Origin: Roseomonas sp.
Lineage (GTDB): Bacteria; Pseudomonadota; Alphaproteobacteria; Acetobacterales; Acetobacteraceae
Direction: 5' to 3'
DNA length: 64,000 nt
Assembly: GCA_031180725.1 (NCBI GenBank)
Contig: JAPSLO010000008.1
Location: 191,471-255,470 of the forward strand
Under the pieces are notes generated by a model. The model was not told the DNA's origin. It was given only the letters and a program-made list of their open reading frames with translations, and searched no databases. A program made the position numbers and the translations under genes. Shown here piece by piece: positions 1 through 9,058 of this stretch (position 1 is its first letter; the number at the start of each line of letters is the position of its first letter).

Positions 1-13
1 ATCCTGGCTGGCG

Positions 14-745
14 GTGAGCCAGCCGATGCATGCCCTGGTTTCGGGCCAGATGCTGCGGGCCTGGGGGGCGCCCGGCTTCGCCATCCCCGAGCCCTTCGAG
101 GAAGTGGCCACCGCCTGCGCCCAGCACGATGTCGCCTGGCTGGGCTGGGAAGCCGCGCCCAGCTTCGATGCCGCCACCGGCCGGCCCACCCAGTTCCGCC
201 GGGTGGGCGCGCGGCTGCATGCGCCGATGTGGGCGGAAGGAGTGCGGCAGGCCAGCGCCGCCTGGGGCCCGCTGGTCGGGCTGCTGATCAGCCGGCATGG
301 CAGCCGGATCTATGGCGCCTATGGCGACCGCCACCGCACCGACCCGGCCGATGCCGCCGCCGCCGAAACCTATCGCCGCGAGCAGGCGGCGGTGCAGGCG
401 GAACTCGCCGCGCTCTCCGGCGCCAGCCAGGCGCAGATCGAGGTGGCTTCCGCCCTGGTCGCGGTGACGGATGCGCTGAGCCTGGCCGTCTGCGGAGGGA
501 TCGAGACACTGGGCGGCGCCGGCGAGGCGCCTATGGCCGACGGCAGCCTGCGTCCGCTGTCCTTCGAGGAGGACGACGGCGTCATGGCCATTGCCCCCTG
601 GCCCTTCGCCGCGCGGGAGGTGGAGTTGCGCTGGCGCGCGCGGCGCTTCGCCCCGGGCACGCGCTTCACCGACCAGGATACCATGCTGGCGGCGCTGCGC
701 GCGGCGCCGGTGGAGGTGGTAACCGCCCGGCTGATACCTGGCTGA
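14..745 (+). CDS. DUF3891 family protein
   Basis: The 243-residue product resembles the DUF3891 family: a family-like stretch with WEAAPSFDAATGRPTQF (about residues 45-62), a following LLISRHGSRI segment, and a C-terminal part rich in Trp, Arg and Phe. No signal peptide or membrane segment is visible, so it is probably cytoplasmic. The biochemical role of the family is not known to me. The start used is a GTG 13 bases from the window edge; an ATG lies 12 bases further in, and the true start could also be outside the window. It converges on the broken AapJ-like gene downstream. Confidence 0.7.
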   Translation: MSQPMHALVSGQMLRAWGAPGFAIPEPFEEVATACAQHDVAWLGWEAAPSFDAATGRPTQFRRVGARLHAPMWAEGVRQASAAWGPLVGLLISRHGSRIYGAYGDRHRTDPADAAAAETYRREQAAVQAELAALSGASQAQIEVASALVAVTDALSLAVCGGIETLGGAGEAPMADGSLRPLSFEEDDGVMAIAPWPFAAREVELRWRARRFAPGTRFTDQDTMLAALRAAPVEVVTARLIPG

Positions 746-784
746 GGCGTACCAAGGCGGTCGGCCGCCCCCCGGTCGCCGGCC

Positions 785-1840
785 TCAGCGCATCTGCGGC
801 GCGTATTGCAGCCCGCCCTGGGTCCAAAGGCGGTTGATGCCGCGCAGCAGGCCAAGCGGCGTGATGTGGCGTTCCCACAATTCGCCGAAATTGCCGAGGC
901 CGCGCACCACCCTGGCGGCGAAGTCGTTCTCCACGCCCAGCATGCGGCCCAGATCGCCGGTGCGGCCCAGGAAACGCTGCACATCCGGGTTGGTGCTGTT
1001 GGCGAAGCTGTCGATGTTGGACTGGGTGATGCCCAGCTCCTCCGCCGTGAGCGGGGCGAAGTGCACCCAGCGCACGATGTCGAAAAAGCGCCAGTCGCCC
1101 TTGCGCACTACCGGGCCCAGCGGCTCCTTCGAGAAGATCTCGGGCAGCAGCACATACTGGTCGGCCTGCGCCCCCTGGCCTGCGCGGAAGGCGGCGAGGG
1201 TGGAGGTGTCGGAGGCATAGGCGTCGCATTGCCCGGCGACGAAGCTGCCGCGGATCTCCTCGATATTGTCGAACAGCACAGGCTGGAGGCGCATGTTGTG
1301 GGCGCGGAAGTAGTCGGCCACGTTCAACTCCGTGGTGGAGCCCGATTGCAGGCAGACGCTGGCGCCGTCGAGTTGTCTGGCGCTGGTGACGCCCAGTGAG
1401 CGCCGTACCATGAAGCCGTTGCCGTCGTAGAAGTTGACGCCGCCGAAGACCAGGCCGAGCTGCGCCTCTCGCGAGAGGGTCCAGGTGGTGGCGCGCACCA
1501 GAAGATCCACCTCACCCGACTGCAGGGCGGTGAAGCGTTGCTGGGCGGAGAGCGGCACGAAGCGCAGGCGGTCGGCATCGCCCAGGATGGCGATGGCCAC
1601 GGCGCGGCAATAATCGGCGTCCAGCCCGCGGAAGACGCCGCGGCTGTCAGGCGTGACAAAGCCGATGGTGTTGGGCGTGACGCCGCAGGCGAGCTGGCCA
1701 CGCGCACGGATCGCGGCGAGTGTATCGGCAGGTAGCTGCGTTGCGGGCTGGGACTGGGCCTAGACCAAGGTTTGCCCCTGGGCCTGCCCCAGCCCCAGCA
1801 TGGCCAGCAGCGTGAGGGCGCCGGCCAGGAACTTCCTCAT
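785..1840 (-). pseudogene. AapJ-like amino-acid ABC receptor, broken by amber codon
   Basis: Reading from an ATG at 1840, the frame encodes a signal peptide (MRKFLAGALTLLAMLGLGQA) and then a complete family 3 amino-acid-binding protein closely related to its intact neighbour at 1920-2948. Codon 27 is TAG (1760-1762 on the plus strand), just where the signal peptide should be cut. A single C-to-T change from CAG would explain it. The open remainder can only restart at a GTG at 1600, which lacks the signal peptide and the first part of the mature domain, so it could not work as a periplasmic receptor. The rest of the frame is intact, which points to recent inactivation, a sequencing error, or amber read-through. 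Confidence 0.8.
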
Positions 1841-1867
1841 CCTCGGGCTCCCTCTGCATGGCGCAAC

Positions 1868-1889
1868 GGGCGGCGGCTGCCCGCCGCCC
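1868..1889 (-). terminator. GC hairpin between the two AapJ-like genes
   Basis: A perfect 9-bp inverted repeat (GGGCGGCGG / CCGCCGCCC, 4-base loop) begins about 30 bases after the stop of the intact receptor gene and before the start of the broken copy. There is no T run on the minus strand, so it may terminate only partly or protect the upstream mRNA. Confidence 0.45.
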
Positions 1890-1919
1890 CTTCCTTCTCG
1901 CGCGAAGCCGCGGCAGCGC

Positions 1920-2948
1920 TCAGCGCATCGGCGGGGCGTATTGCAGCCCGCCGCGGGTCCACAAATTGTTCACGCCGCGCGGGAAGCCGATGGGCGTCAT
2001 GTTGCGCTCCCACAGCTCGCCGTAATTGCCGACGGCGCGTACCACCTTCACGGCGAAGTCGTTGTCCAGCCCCAGCATGCGGCCGAGCTCGCCGGTGCGG
2101 CCCAGGAAACGCTGCACATCCGGGTTGGGGCTGTCGGCGAAGTTGCCGATGGTCTCCTGGGTGATACCTAGCTCTTCGGCCGTCACCAGGGCGAAATGCA
2201 CCCAGCGCACGATATCGAAGAAGCGCCAGTCGCCCTTGCGCACCACCGGGCCGAGCGGCTCCTTCGAGATGATCTCGGGCAGCAGCAGGTAGCGGCCTGC
2301 ATTCGGGCCCTGGCTGGCGGCGAAGGATGCCAGCGACGAGGCATCGTTGGTATAGGCGTCGCAGCGCCGGCTGATGAAGGCGTTGCGGACCTCCTCGATG
2401 TTCTCAATGACGACGGGCGTGTAGCGCAGGTTATGGGTGCGGAAGAAATCCGCCATGTTCAGCTCGGTCGTGGTGCCGGGCTGCACGCAGACCGTGGCGC
2501 CATCCAGTTGGCGGGCGGAAGTGACGCCGCTGTCGCGGTGCACCATGAAGCCCTGCCCGTCATAGACATTGATGCCCGCGAAGACCAGGCCGAGCGAGGC
2601 TTCCCGCGCCAGCGTCCAGGTGGTGCTGCGGATCAGCACGTCAATTTCGCCCGATTGCAGCATGGTGAAGCGCTGCTGGGTGGAGGAGGGCACGATGCGG
2701 ATGCGGTTGCCATCGCCCAGGATGGCGGCCGCAATGGCGCGGCAGTAGTCCACGTCGATGCCGCGCCAGATGCCGTGGCTGTCCGGCATGGCGAAGCCGA
2801 CGGTCGAGGGCGCGTGGGAGCAGACGAGCTGCCCACGCGCGCGGATGGCGGCGACCGTATCGGCGGCGGGCTGCGCGAGAGTCGGCGCAGCCAGGCCGGC
2901 CGCCATCAGCGCGGCGCCGAGGACGGCACCGAGTTTGGCCAGACGCAT
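1920..2948 (-). CDS. aapJ: general L-amino-acid ABC transporter receptor (AapJ/BztA type)
   Basis: This is a periplasmic substrate-binding protein of the family 3 type that captures L-amino acids for an Aap/Bzt ABC importer. The 342-residue product has a Sec signal peptide ending near residue 25 (PTLAQ). The mature domain contains RGQLVCSH, GFAMPDSHGIWRGIDVDYCR and the TTWTLARE region typical of AapJ. The ATG at 2948 was chosen over longer readings because GGGAGAAG lies just upstream and the signal peptide begins there. No aapQMP permease or ATPase genes are present in the window, so the partner must be encoded elsewhere. The downstream gene is a decayed paralog, which suggests a tandem duplication. 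Confidence 0.85.
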   Translation of the reverse strand: MRLAKLGAVLGAALMAAGLAAPTLAQPAADTVAAIRARGQLVCSHAPSTVGFAMPDSHGIWRGIDVDYCRAIAAAILGDGNRIRIVPSSTQQRFTMLQSGEIDVLIRSTTWTLAREASLGLVFAGINVYDGQGFMVHRDSGVTSARQLDGATVCVQPGTTTELNMADFFRTHNLRYTPVVIENIEEVRNAFISRRCDAYTNDASSLASFAASQGPNAGRYLLLPEIISKEPLGPVVRKGDWRFFDIVRWVHFALVTAEELGITQETIGNFADSPNPDVQRFLGRTGELGRMLGLDNDFAVKVVRAVGNYGELWERNMTPIGFPRGVNNLWTRGGLQYAPPMR

Positions 2949-3201
2949 GGAACTTCTCCCTGTTTTCTTCACGCGGTGGCCGCCCATTCGCGGGGCGGCA
3001 CGCCGCGAAGTCTCGAACGCGGCGTCCGGCGCGGCAAGTAGGGAGATGAGGGCTGGTGAGCGGCTTGTGCCGCGGAAGGCGCCATGCCGGCGGCGCCCTG
3101 CCCGGTCCATGGGCAGGCGGCTGCTCCATGACGCCCCAGCGACGGTGCGTAGCCGGTCGGCCACGCGCCAGAGCAAGGGCCAGCGAGGCGCTGGCGGGGG
3201 C

Positions 3202-3552
3202 CTAGCCCGGAAAGAGCGCGGCGTAGCGCTCGGGCGCGAAACCCAACACCAGCCTTCCATCCGCCTCCAGCAGCGGCCGCTTGATCAGGCTGGGCTGGGC
3301 CAGCATCAGGGCGATGGCGCGCGGCTCGTTCAGCCCCTCCTTCTCGGCCTCCGGCAGCTTGCGGAAAGTGGTGCCGGCGCGGTTCAGCAGCGCCTGCCAG
3401 CCGAGTTCGCGCACCCAGCTCTCCAGCATGGCGCGGTCCAGTCCATCCACCTTGTAGTCATGGAAGCGGTGCGCCACGCCATGTGCCTCCAGCCAGGCGC
3501 GCGCCTTCTTCATCGTGTCGCAGTTCCTGATGCCATGGATGGTGACGCTCAT
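3202..3552 (-). CDS. ArsC/Spx-family thioredoxin-fold protein (YffB-like)
   Basis: This 116-residue protein belongs to the arsenate-reductase-like ArsC/Spx/YffB family. It begins MSVTIHGIRNCDTMKKA, with the single family cysteine at residue 11 in the CDTMKKA motif, and has the C-terminal SLIKRPLLE segment typical of the family. The partner Arg-rich loop of true arsenate reductases is not clearly conserved, and no ars operon is nearby, so a YffB-like thiol-redox role is more likely than arsenate reduction. Its ATG overlaps the stop of tag in an ATGA junction, so the two are translationally coupled. Confidence 0.8.
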   Translation of the reverse strand: MSVTIHGIRNCDTMKKARAWLEAHGVAHRFHDYKVDGLDRAMLESWVRELGWQALLNRAGTTFRKLPEAEKEGLNEPRAIALMLAQPSLIKRPLLEADGRLVLGFAPERYAALFPG

Positions 3553-4112
3553 GCGGTTCCCCCCTGGTGACGGAAGCAATGCGGCGCATGGTCGTCCACG
3601 ATGCCGACCGCCTGGAGCCAGGCATACACGATGGTGGGACCGACGAATTTGAAGCCGCGGCGCTTCAGCTCCTTCGAGACCCTCTCGGACAGTGCGTTGG
3701 TGGTGGCCTTGCCATCGCCGCGCACCACCTGGCCCTCGGTGAAGGACCAGCAGAATGTGCCAAAATCCTCGCCGCGGTCCTGCATGGCGTTGAAAATGCG
3801 CGCACCGGCGATCGTCGCTTCGATCTTCGCGCGGGAACGGACAATCCCCGGATCCGCCAGCAGGCGGACGATATCGGCTTCCGTGAAGCCCGCCACTTGG
3901 CGGGGGTCGAAGCCGGCGAAGGCGGCACGAAAGGCCTCACGCTTGCGCAGGATGACCTGCCAGGAAAGACCCGCCTGGAAACCTTCCAGCATCAGGGTTT
4001 CCCACAGCATTCGCGAATCGCGGACCGGCACGCCCCATTCGGTGTCGTGGTACTGCCGCATCAGTGGGTCGCTCTCGGCCCAGGCGCAGCGGGTGAGCAG
4101 TTCGGCATTCAT
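3549..4112 (-). CDS. tag: DNA-3-methyladenine glycosylase I
   Basis: It removes 3-methyladenine from alkylated DNA as the first step of base excision repair in the cytoplasm. The 187-residue length matches the family. The zinc-site residues are at Cys9, His22, His175 and Cys179, which is the Tag pattern. The base pocket motif LEGFQAGLSW holds the conserved Glu43. It lies 51 bases behind the Bug receptor of the LysR-controlled operon, so it could be read through from that operon, though its function is unrelated. It is coupled to the ArsC-like gene by an ATGA overlap. Confidence 0.93.
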   Translation of the reverse strand: MNAELLTRCAWAESDPLMRQYHDTEWGVPVRDSRMLWETLMLEGFQAGLSWQVILRKREAFRAAFAGFDPRQVAGFTEADIVRLLADPGIVRSRAKIEATIAGARIFNAMQDRGEDFGTFCWSFTEGQVVRGDGKATTNALSERVSKELKRRGFKFVGPTIVYAWLQAVGIVDDHAPHCFRHQGGTA

Positions 4113-4163
4113 GGCGGGCGGGTCCCCGTTCCGGTCCCGCCCTGCATAGGGCGCCGTGCGCTT

Positions 4164-5129
4164 CTATTCCAGTCGCACGCCGGAGGCCTCCACCACCGGC
4201 AGCCAGAGGGCGAGTTGCGCCTGGAGGAAGCTGCGGAATTCATCGGCGGTGGTGCCGGCGGGCTCGGTGCCCGCCTCGCGCAGGCGCTGGGCGATGGCCG
4301 AGTTGGCCACCGCGCTGCGTGCCGCGCGTTCCAACCGCGCCACCAGTGGCGCGGGTGTGGCGGCATGGGCGAAGATGCCCATGAAGTTCATGATCTCGAA
4401 ATCGGCCAGGCCCTGTTCGATGGCCGTGGGCACCTCCGGGAGTTGCGGGTTGCGCGTGCGGGCCAGCACGGCGAGGGCACGCACCGTGCCGGCACGCACC
4501 TGCGGTGCCTGGCTTGCGATGCCTTCCACCAGCCAGTCCACATTCCCTGCCGCCATGTCGGCATAGACCATGCCTGCGCCGCGATAGGGCACGTGATCCG
4601 ACCGCGTGCCGGTGCGCATGTTGAACAGGTGGGCACCCAGGTGGTTGATGCTGCCGGTGCCAGAGGAGCCATAGCTGCTGCGCCCGTCGCGGCTATTCAG
4701 CCAAGCGATGAATTCCGGCAGGCTGCGGGCCGGCACATGATTGGCGACCGTCAGCACCATCGGCATGGTCACGCAGAGAGAGACCGGCGTGAAGGCGGTG
4801 CGGGGGTCCTGCCGCGGGTTCTTCACCAGCCCAGCATTGAGCACCGAGTTGGTGATGGTGAAGAGCGTGATGGTGTGGCCATCGGGTGGCGCGTTCAGCA
4901 CCGCCTCCGCCCCCAGCATTCCCGCCGCGCCGCCGCGGTTCTCCACCACCACTGCCGTGCCGCCGAAGGCTTCCTGCATGCCAGGCGCGACGATGCGCGC
5001 CACGATGTCGGTCGCGCCACCCGGGGCGAAGGGCACGATGAAGCGCACCGACTGGCGCGGAAATTCCTGCGCCAGTGCCGCGACGGGCGCGGCGCCGGCC
5101 AGGGCCGCAAAGGCGCGGCGGGTCAGCAT
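4164..5129 (-). CDS. Bug-family tripartite tricarboxylate receptor
   Basis: A periplasmic solute receptor of the TctC/Bug family, 321 residues. The N-terminus MLTRRAFAALAGAAPVAALAQ is a twin-arginine-like signal peptide. The mature part has the VPFAPGGATD ligand loop and the HVPYRGAG motif. The ATG at 5129 is preferred to the GTG at 5135 because GGGAGG is 9 bases upstream of the ATG but only 3 from the GTG. It starts 2 bases after the stop of the Ldh-type dehydrogenase and is the last catabolic gene of the leftward LysR-controlled operon. No TctA or TctB membrane protein accompanies it. The ligand is unknown; a carboxylic acid is likely from context. Confidence 0.88.
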   Translation of the reverse strand: MLTRRAFAALAGAAPVAALAQEFPRQSVRFIVPFAPGGATDIVARIVAPGMQEAFGGTAVVVENRGGAAGMLGAEAVLNAPPDGHTITLFTITNSVLNAGLVKNPRQDPRTAFTPVSLCVTMPMVLTVANHVPARSLPEFIAWLNSRDGRSSYGSSGTGSINHLGAHLFNMRTGTRSDHVPYRGAGMVYADMAAGNVDWLVEGIASQAPQVRAGTVRALAVLARTRNPQLPEVPTAIEQGLADFEIMNFMGIFAHAATPAPLVARLERAARSAVANSAIAQRLREAGTEPAGTTADEFRSFLQAQLALWLPVVEASGVRLE

Positions 5130-5131
5130 GG

Positions 5132-6238
5132 TCACGATCCTCCCTGCGGAATCAGGCAGGGCACCCCGGCGCGCTCGCAGACCCCCAGCAACTGCCGGGC
5201 GAGGCTGGGCGGGATGGGGATGCCCGCACGCAGCCGCTCCTCCCGCGAGGCCGCCTCGGGGTCGCCGGGCACCAGCACCGGCAGGGCGGGATCGGTGGGC
5301 GGGGTTGCGTGCAGCACGTCGATGACATCGTCCAGGTCGGCCTCGAATTCCCCTTCCTCGCGGAAGGCGGTGGGGTCGAGCGCCATGAAGAAGTGACCGA
5401 GATTGTCGGGGTCCTGCGGCCGCTGGCTGCGCACGCGGATCGGCGAGAAGGAGGCGCCGGAGAGCACGCCGCCGAGGATATGCACCATCATGCCCAGGCC
5501 GTAGCCCTTATGGCTGGACATCTCCGGCGTGCCGCCCACCGGCGTCAGCCCGCCCTGGGGCTGGTTCTTGATGACGTCGAAAGCGGCATTGCCATCCGTG
5601 ACCGGCTGCCCCTTGCCGTCCAGCACCCAGCCGGCGGGCAATGGCTTGCCCTGCAAGCCATAGACGCGGACCTTGTTGGCGGCGACGGTGCTGGTGGCCA
5701 TGTCCAGCCGGAAGGGCCGGTTGCGCTTGGCCGGCGCGGCGAAGGCGATGGGATTGGTGCCCAGCACCGGTACCGCCGCCCGCGTCGGCACCACGCCGAT
5801 GGTGCGCGTAGCGCTGGTCACCATGCCCACCAGCCCCGCCGCGGCGGCCATGGCCGCGTAGTAGCCGGCGGCGCCGAAATGGTGGGAGTTTCGCACCGCC
5901 ACCACGCCCACGCCCGCCGCCTTCGCCTTGCGGATTGCGATCTCCATGCCGAAGACGGCGGCCGGATGGCCAAGACCGGCATCGGCATCCACCAGCGCCG
6001 TCACGGGATTCTCCCGAATGATGCGCGGCTTCGCCTGGACGTTCAGCTTTCCCTTCCGGCGGCTGTCGTCGTAGTCCATGAGCATCGAGATGCCGTGGCT
6101 GTCCACGCCGGAGAGATCGGTTTCCACCATCACCTCCGCGGTGATGCGGGCCGTCTCTTCCGCCATGCCCCAGGCCTGCAGCACGGAGATGATCTGCGCC
6201 CGGCAGGTCTCGGCAGGGGCGCGCAGGAAAGCGGCCAT
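5132..6238 (-). CDS. Ldh-family (malate/L-lactate-type) NAD(P)-dependent dehydrogenase
   Basis: This 368-residue cytoplasmic oxidoreductase belongs to the Ldh_2 family, which includes YbiC, ureidoglycolate and 2,3-diketogulonate dehydrogenases. Visible family motifs are DLSGVDSHG near residues 41-49, the RNSHHFGAAGYY block, DMATS in the middle and SHKGYGLG toward the C-terminus. The substrate is probably a 2-hydroxy acid oxidised to a 2-oxo acid. It sits between a D-2-hydroxyacid dehydrogenase and a Bug receptor, so the operon carries two dehydrogenases of unrelated folds that may act on opposite stereoisomers or consecutive intermediates. Confidence 0.85.
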   Translation of the reverse strand: MAAFLRAPAETCRAQIISVLQAWGMAEETARITAEVMVETDLSGVDSHGISMLMDYDDSRRKGKLNVQAKPRIIRENPVTALVDADAGLGHPAAVFGMEIAIRKAKAAGVGVVAVRNSHHFGAAGYYAAMAAAAGLVGMVTSATRTIGVVPTRAAVPVLGTNPIAFAAPAKRNRPFRLDMATSTVAANKVRVYGLQGKPLPAGWVLDGKGQPVTDGNAAFDVIKNQPQGGLTPVGGTPEMSSHKGYGLGMMVHILGGVLSGASFSPIRVRSQRPQDPDNLGHFFMALDPTAFREEGEFEADLDDVIDVLHATPPTDPALPVLVPGDPEAASREERLRAGIPIPPSLARQLLGVCERAGVPCLIPQGGS

Positions 6239-6241
6239 GGT

Positions 6242-7186
6242 TCAGGCTACCCGGTTCTGCGGCGGGCGGCCCGCCAGGATGTCGATCAGGCTCTGCGCGG
6301 TGACTTCCGCGCTGCGCGCCTGCGTTTCCTCGGTGCCGGCGGCGGCATGCGGGGTGCAGACGACATTGGGCAGGGAGAGCAGCGGCGTGGTCTCCGTGGT
6401 CGGCGGCTCCACCTCGAACACGTCGAGGCCGGCGGCGAAGATGCGGCTATCGCGCAGCGCGTCGCACAGTGCGGCCTCGTCCACGATGCCGCCGCGCGCG
6501 GCATTCACCAGGATGGCGTGCGGCTGCATCAGCGCGAGTTCCGCCGCGCCGATCATGTGGCGCGTCTCCTCGGTCAGCGGGCAGTGGATGGTCAGGATGT
6601 CCGCTTCCCGCAGCAGTTCCGCCAAGCTGGCGGCGCGGCGGTGCGGGATGTCGGGCCAATGATCCGCGGGCACATAGGGGTCGTAGCCGATCAGCTCCGC
6701 CCCGAAGGCGGCGTGCCATTTGCGGGCGACGCGGGTGCCGATGTTCCCCATGCCGATGATGCCCACGCGGCGGCCGCCCGCCTCATGCCCCAGGAAGCGG
6801 TCGCGCTGCACCCGGCCGCCCTTACGCAGCTCCCGGTCCATTTCCGCCACGCGGCGCCCGGCGCAAAGGCCGAGCGTCAGCGCCATTTCCGCCACTGCCT
6901 CGCTGTTCACGCCGGGCGTATTGCAGACGATCACGCCGTGGCGCTTCGCGGCGGCCAGATCGATATTGTCCACGCCGACGCCCTGCTTCAGCACGGCCTT
7001 CAGCCGGCGGGCCGCGGCGAACTCAGCCTCGCCGAGGGTCGTCAGGCGCACCATCAGCCCGTCGGCGTCCTCGCGCCAGTTCGCCACGCGCGGGTCGTCC
7101 CAGCGGACCACATCCGCATGGCGTGCGATCAGCGCCATGCCGGCGGGGTGGTAGCTGTCCAGCACATAGACCTTGGGGCGGCTCAT
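6242..7186 (-). CDS. D-2-hydroxyacid dehydrogenase (SerA-like)
   Basis: A 314-residue NAD-dependent D-isomer-specific 2-hydroxyacid dehydrogenase. The nucleotide-binding site is GIIGMGNIGTRVAR. The catalytic Arg is in NAARGGIVDEAAL, the Glu in FEVEPP and the acid-base His in CTPHAAAGTEE. It lacks the regulatory ACT domain of full-length serine-pathway enzymes, so a catabolic role is likelier. The ATG at 7186 overlaps the stop of the aldolase gene (ATGA), which rules out the longer reading. The aldolase upstream and Ldh-type dehydrogenase downstream suggest interconversion of hydroxy and oxo acids in one pathway. Confidence 0.87.
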   Translation of the reverse strand: MSRPKVYVLDSYHPAGMALIARHADVVRWDDPRVANWREDADGLMVRLTTLGEAEFAAARRLKAVLKQGVGVDNIDLAAAKRHGVIVCNTPGVNSEAVAEMALTLGLCAGRRVAEMDRELRKGGRVQRDRFLGHEAGGRRVGIIGMGNIGTRVARKWHAAFGAELIGYDPYVPADHWPDIPHRRAASLAELLREADILTIHCPLTEETRHMIGAAELALMQPHAILVNAARGGIVDEAALCDALRDSRIFAAGLDVFEVEPPTTETTPLLSLPNVVCTPHAAAGTEETQARSAEVTAQSLIDILAGRPPQNRVA

Positions 7187-7977
7187 GCTTCCAGCGCCTT
7201 CTTCAGCCCGGCGGTCCATTGGCTGGCAGCGGCGGAGAGGAAGGCGAGGTCGGTCTGCGTGGTCAGGAAGCGCACGCCGCGCCTGATGCTTGCGGCCTGG
7301 CGCGCCACGTCGCGGTTGCCGCCGCAGCCGGCGAAGCCGCCATGCGCGGCTGTGGCTGCCACGGCACGGTCCATGGCCTGCACCACGATCGGGTCGTCGA
7401 ACTGGCCGGGCTTGCCCAAGGAGGTCAGCAGGTCGTTGGCGCCGACATGCACCACGTCCACGCCGGGGACGGCCGCAATGGCTTCCAGATTCTCCAGCCC
7501 CTCTGCCGTTTCCACCATGCAGACCACCAGCGTCGCCTCGTTCAGCGCGGCGCTGGCCTGGGCGATGGGGGTGCCGCGATAGTCGAATTGCGGATAGCCG
7601 CCCGAGACGGAGCGCCGGCCCTTCGGCGGAAACAGGCAGCGGTCCACGGCACGCTTCGCCTCGGCGGCGTTGTTCACATCGGGGAAGACGATGCCCCCTG
7701 CCCCGTTGTCCAGCAGCAGCGCGACGTCCGGATCCTCCACGCTGCGCACGCGCACCAGCGGCACCACGCCGATGCCCATGGCGGCGTGGCAGAGCGTGGC
7801 GATGGTTTCCGGATTGAAGACCGAGTGCTGGGCATCGATGAACAGGAAGTCGTGCCCGGTGCCACGCGCGATGCGGGCGATGTCCGGGCTGCGTGCCAGC
7901 CGCACGCTGAGGCCGAAGACGGCCTGGCCGGCGCGCATCTTCGCGCGCAGCGGATTCTCGGGGAGGGTTTGGCTCAT
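7183..7977 (-). CDS. HpcH/HpaI-family aldolase
   Basis: A class II (metal-dependent) pyruvate aldolase-like protein of 264 residues, in the family that cleaves 4-hydroxy-2-oxo acids to pyruvate or oxaloacetate plus an aldehyde or oxo acid. Family features are FIDAQHSVF near residues 45-53, the metal-ligand Glu in MVETAEGLENL and the Asp in VGANDLLTSLG. The usual glycine-rich GGIVFPDVNNAAEA stretch is present. Both ends overlap neighbours by ATGA, so it is tightly coupled to the upstream Bug receptor and the downstream dehydrogenase. The exact substrate cannot be read from sequence. Confidence 0.85.
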   Translation of the reverse strand: MSQTLPENPLRAKMRAGQAVFGLSVRLARSPDIARIARGTGHDFLFIDAQHSVFNPETIATLCHAAMGIGVVPLVRVRSVEDPDVALLLDNGAGGIVFPDVNNAAEAKRAVDRCLFPPKGRRSVSGGYPQFDYRGTPIAQASAALNEATLVVCMVETAEGLENLEAIAAVPGVDVVHVGANDLLTSLGKPGQFDDPIVVQAMDRAVAATAAHGGFAGCGGNRDVARQAASIRRGVRFLTTQTDLAFLSAAASQWTAGLKKALEA

Positions 7978-8966
7978 TCGGGTTTCAGTCCTGCGATCTC
8001 GACGCCGCGGCGGGCCTTGGCGATCTCGGCTTCCATGTAGCGGACCATGCCGGTGGGGGTCTGCTGGTCCTCCGTCGCCACCTCCCCGCCCAAGGCGCGC
8101 AGCCGCTCCTGCACGCGGGCATCGGCCATGACGGCGCGCAGCGCGGTGCCGATCTCTGCCAGCACGGGTTCGGGCGTGCCGGCGGGCGCGGAGAGGCCGA
8201 CGAAGGCTTCCGCGGTGAAGCCGGCCAGCCCGGCCTCGATGAAGGTGGGGATATCCGGTAGCATGTGGCTGCGCGCGGGGGCCGCCACGGCGATGATGCG
8301 CGCGCGGCCGGAGCGGTGCAGGTCCAGCACGCCCGAAAGCTCGGTCAGCGCGCCGGCGAGCGTGCCCGCCACCAGATCCGGAATGGCGGCGCCGCCGCCG
8401 CGATAGGGCACATGCAGAAGCTGCGCGCCGGAATCGGCGTTCAGCACCTCCAGTGGCAAATGGTTGGCTCCGCCGACGCCGGATGTGCCGATGCCGAGCT
8501 GCCCGGGCCGCTGCTTGGAAAGAGCGATCAGCTCAGGCAGGGTCCGCGCGGGGATGTTGTTGGCGACGATCATCACCATCGGCACCCGGGCGATCAGGCC
8601 GAGATGCGCGAAATCCCGCAAGGGGTGATAGCCGGGGTTTGCCTGCACCAGCGGGTTGACGATCAGCGCGCCTGCCGTGGCGCCCAGCAGGGTGTGCCCG
8701 TCCGGCCGGGCGCGCGCCACCTCGGCCGTTCCGATGGAGCCGGCGGCGCCGGCGCGGTTGTCCACCACCACCGCCTGGCCCAGCCGCTCAGCCATGCCGG
8801 AGGCGATGATGCGGATGGTCAGGTCGCCATTGCCGCCCGGAGCAAAGGGCATGACCATCCGCACCGGCCGGTCCGGCCAGGCGCGGGCGGCACCGGGCCG
8901 CAGCAGCGCGGGCGCAACCAGCGCGGTCGCGACCAGGCTGCGCACAAGGGCGCGGCGGTGGATCAT
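7974..8966 (-). CDS. Bug-family receptor, first gene of leftward LysR-controlled operon
   Basis: A 330-residue periplasmic receptor with an RR-containing signal peptide (MIHRRALVRSLVATALVAPA) and the Bug motifs MPFAPGGNGD and HVPYRGGG. ATG at 8966 is preceded by GGGGGAA and gives a clean signal peptide; longer readings do not. It opens the operon Bug, HpcH aldolase, D-hydroxyacid dehydrogenase, Ldh dehydrogenase, Bug. A palindromic LysR-type box lies 74-92 bases upstream of its start. Having a receptor at each end of one operon is unusual and may allow capture of two related substrates. Confidence 0.9.
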   Translation of the reverse strand: MIHRRALVRSLVATALVAPALLRPGAARAWPDRPVRMVMPFAPGGNGDLTIRIIASGMAERLGQAVVVDNRAGAAGSIGTAEVARARPDGHTLLGATAGALIVNPLVQANPGYHPLRDFAHLGLIARVPMVMIVANNIPARTLPELIALSKQRPGQLGIGTSGVGGANHLPLEVLNADSGAQLLHVPYRGGGAAIPDLVAGTLAGALTELSGVLDLHRSGRARIIAVAAPARSHMLPDIPTFIEAGLAGFTAEAFVGLSAPAGTPEPVLAEIGTALRAVMADARVQERLRALGGEVATEDQQTPTGMVRYMEAEIAKARRGVEIAGLKPE

Positions 8967-9039
8967 GGCGTTCCCCCGTATTCTTGCCGCGAGACTGCGG
9001 CCGGGCCCAGGGGCGGTCAAATAGGAAGGCTACTCGCCA

Positions 9040-9058
9040 CCATAGATGCGCCCTATGG
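9040..9058. promoter_or_regulatory. LysR-type operator box 1 (leftward operon)
   Basis: The sequence CCATA-N9-TATGG is a perfect 5-bp inverted repeat with the T-N11-A core of LysR-type operators. It overlaps the lysR stop codon and lies just upstream of the Bug-aldolase operon. Sixteen of 18 bases match the second box at 9972-9989, which makes chance very unlikely. Confidence 0.75.

Noticed and set aside
2949-3260. Long N-terminal extension of the AapJ-like frame
   Set aside because: The extension is Arg/Pro-rich without family likeness, while the ATG at 2948 has a ribosome site and begins a signal peptide.
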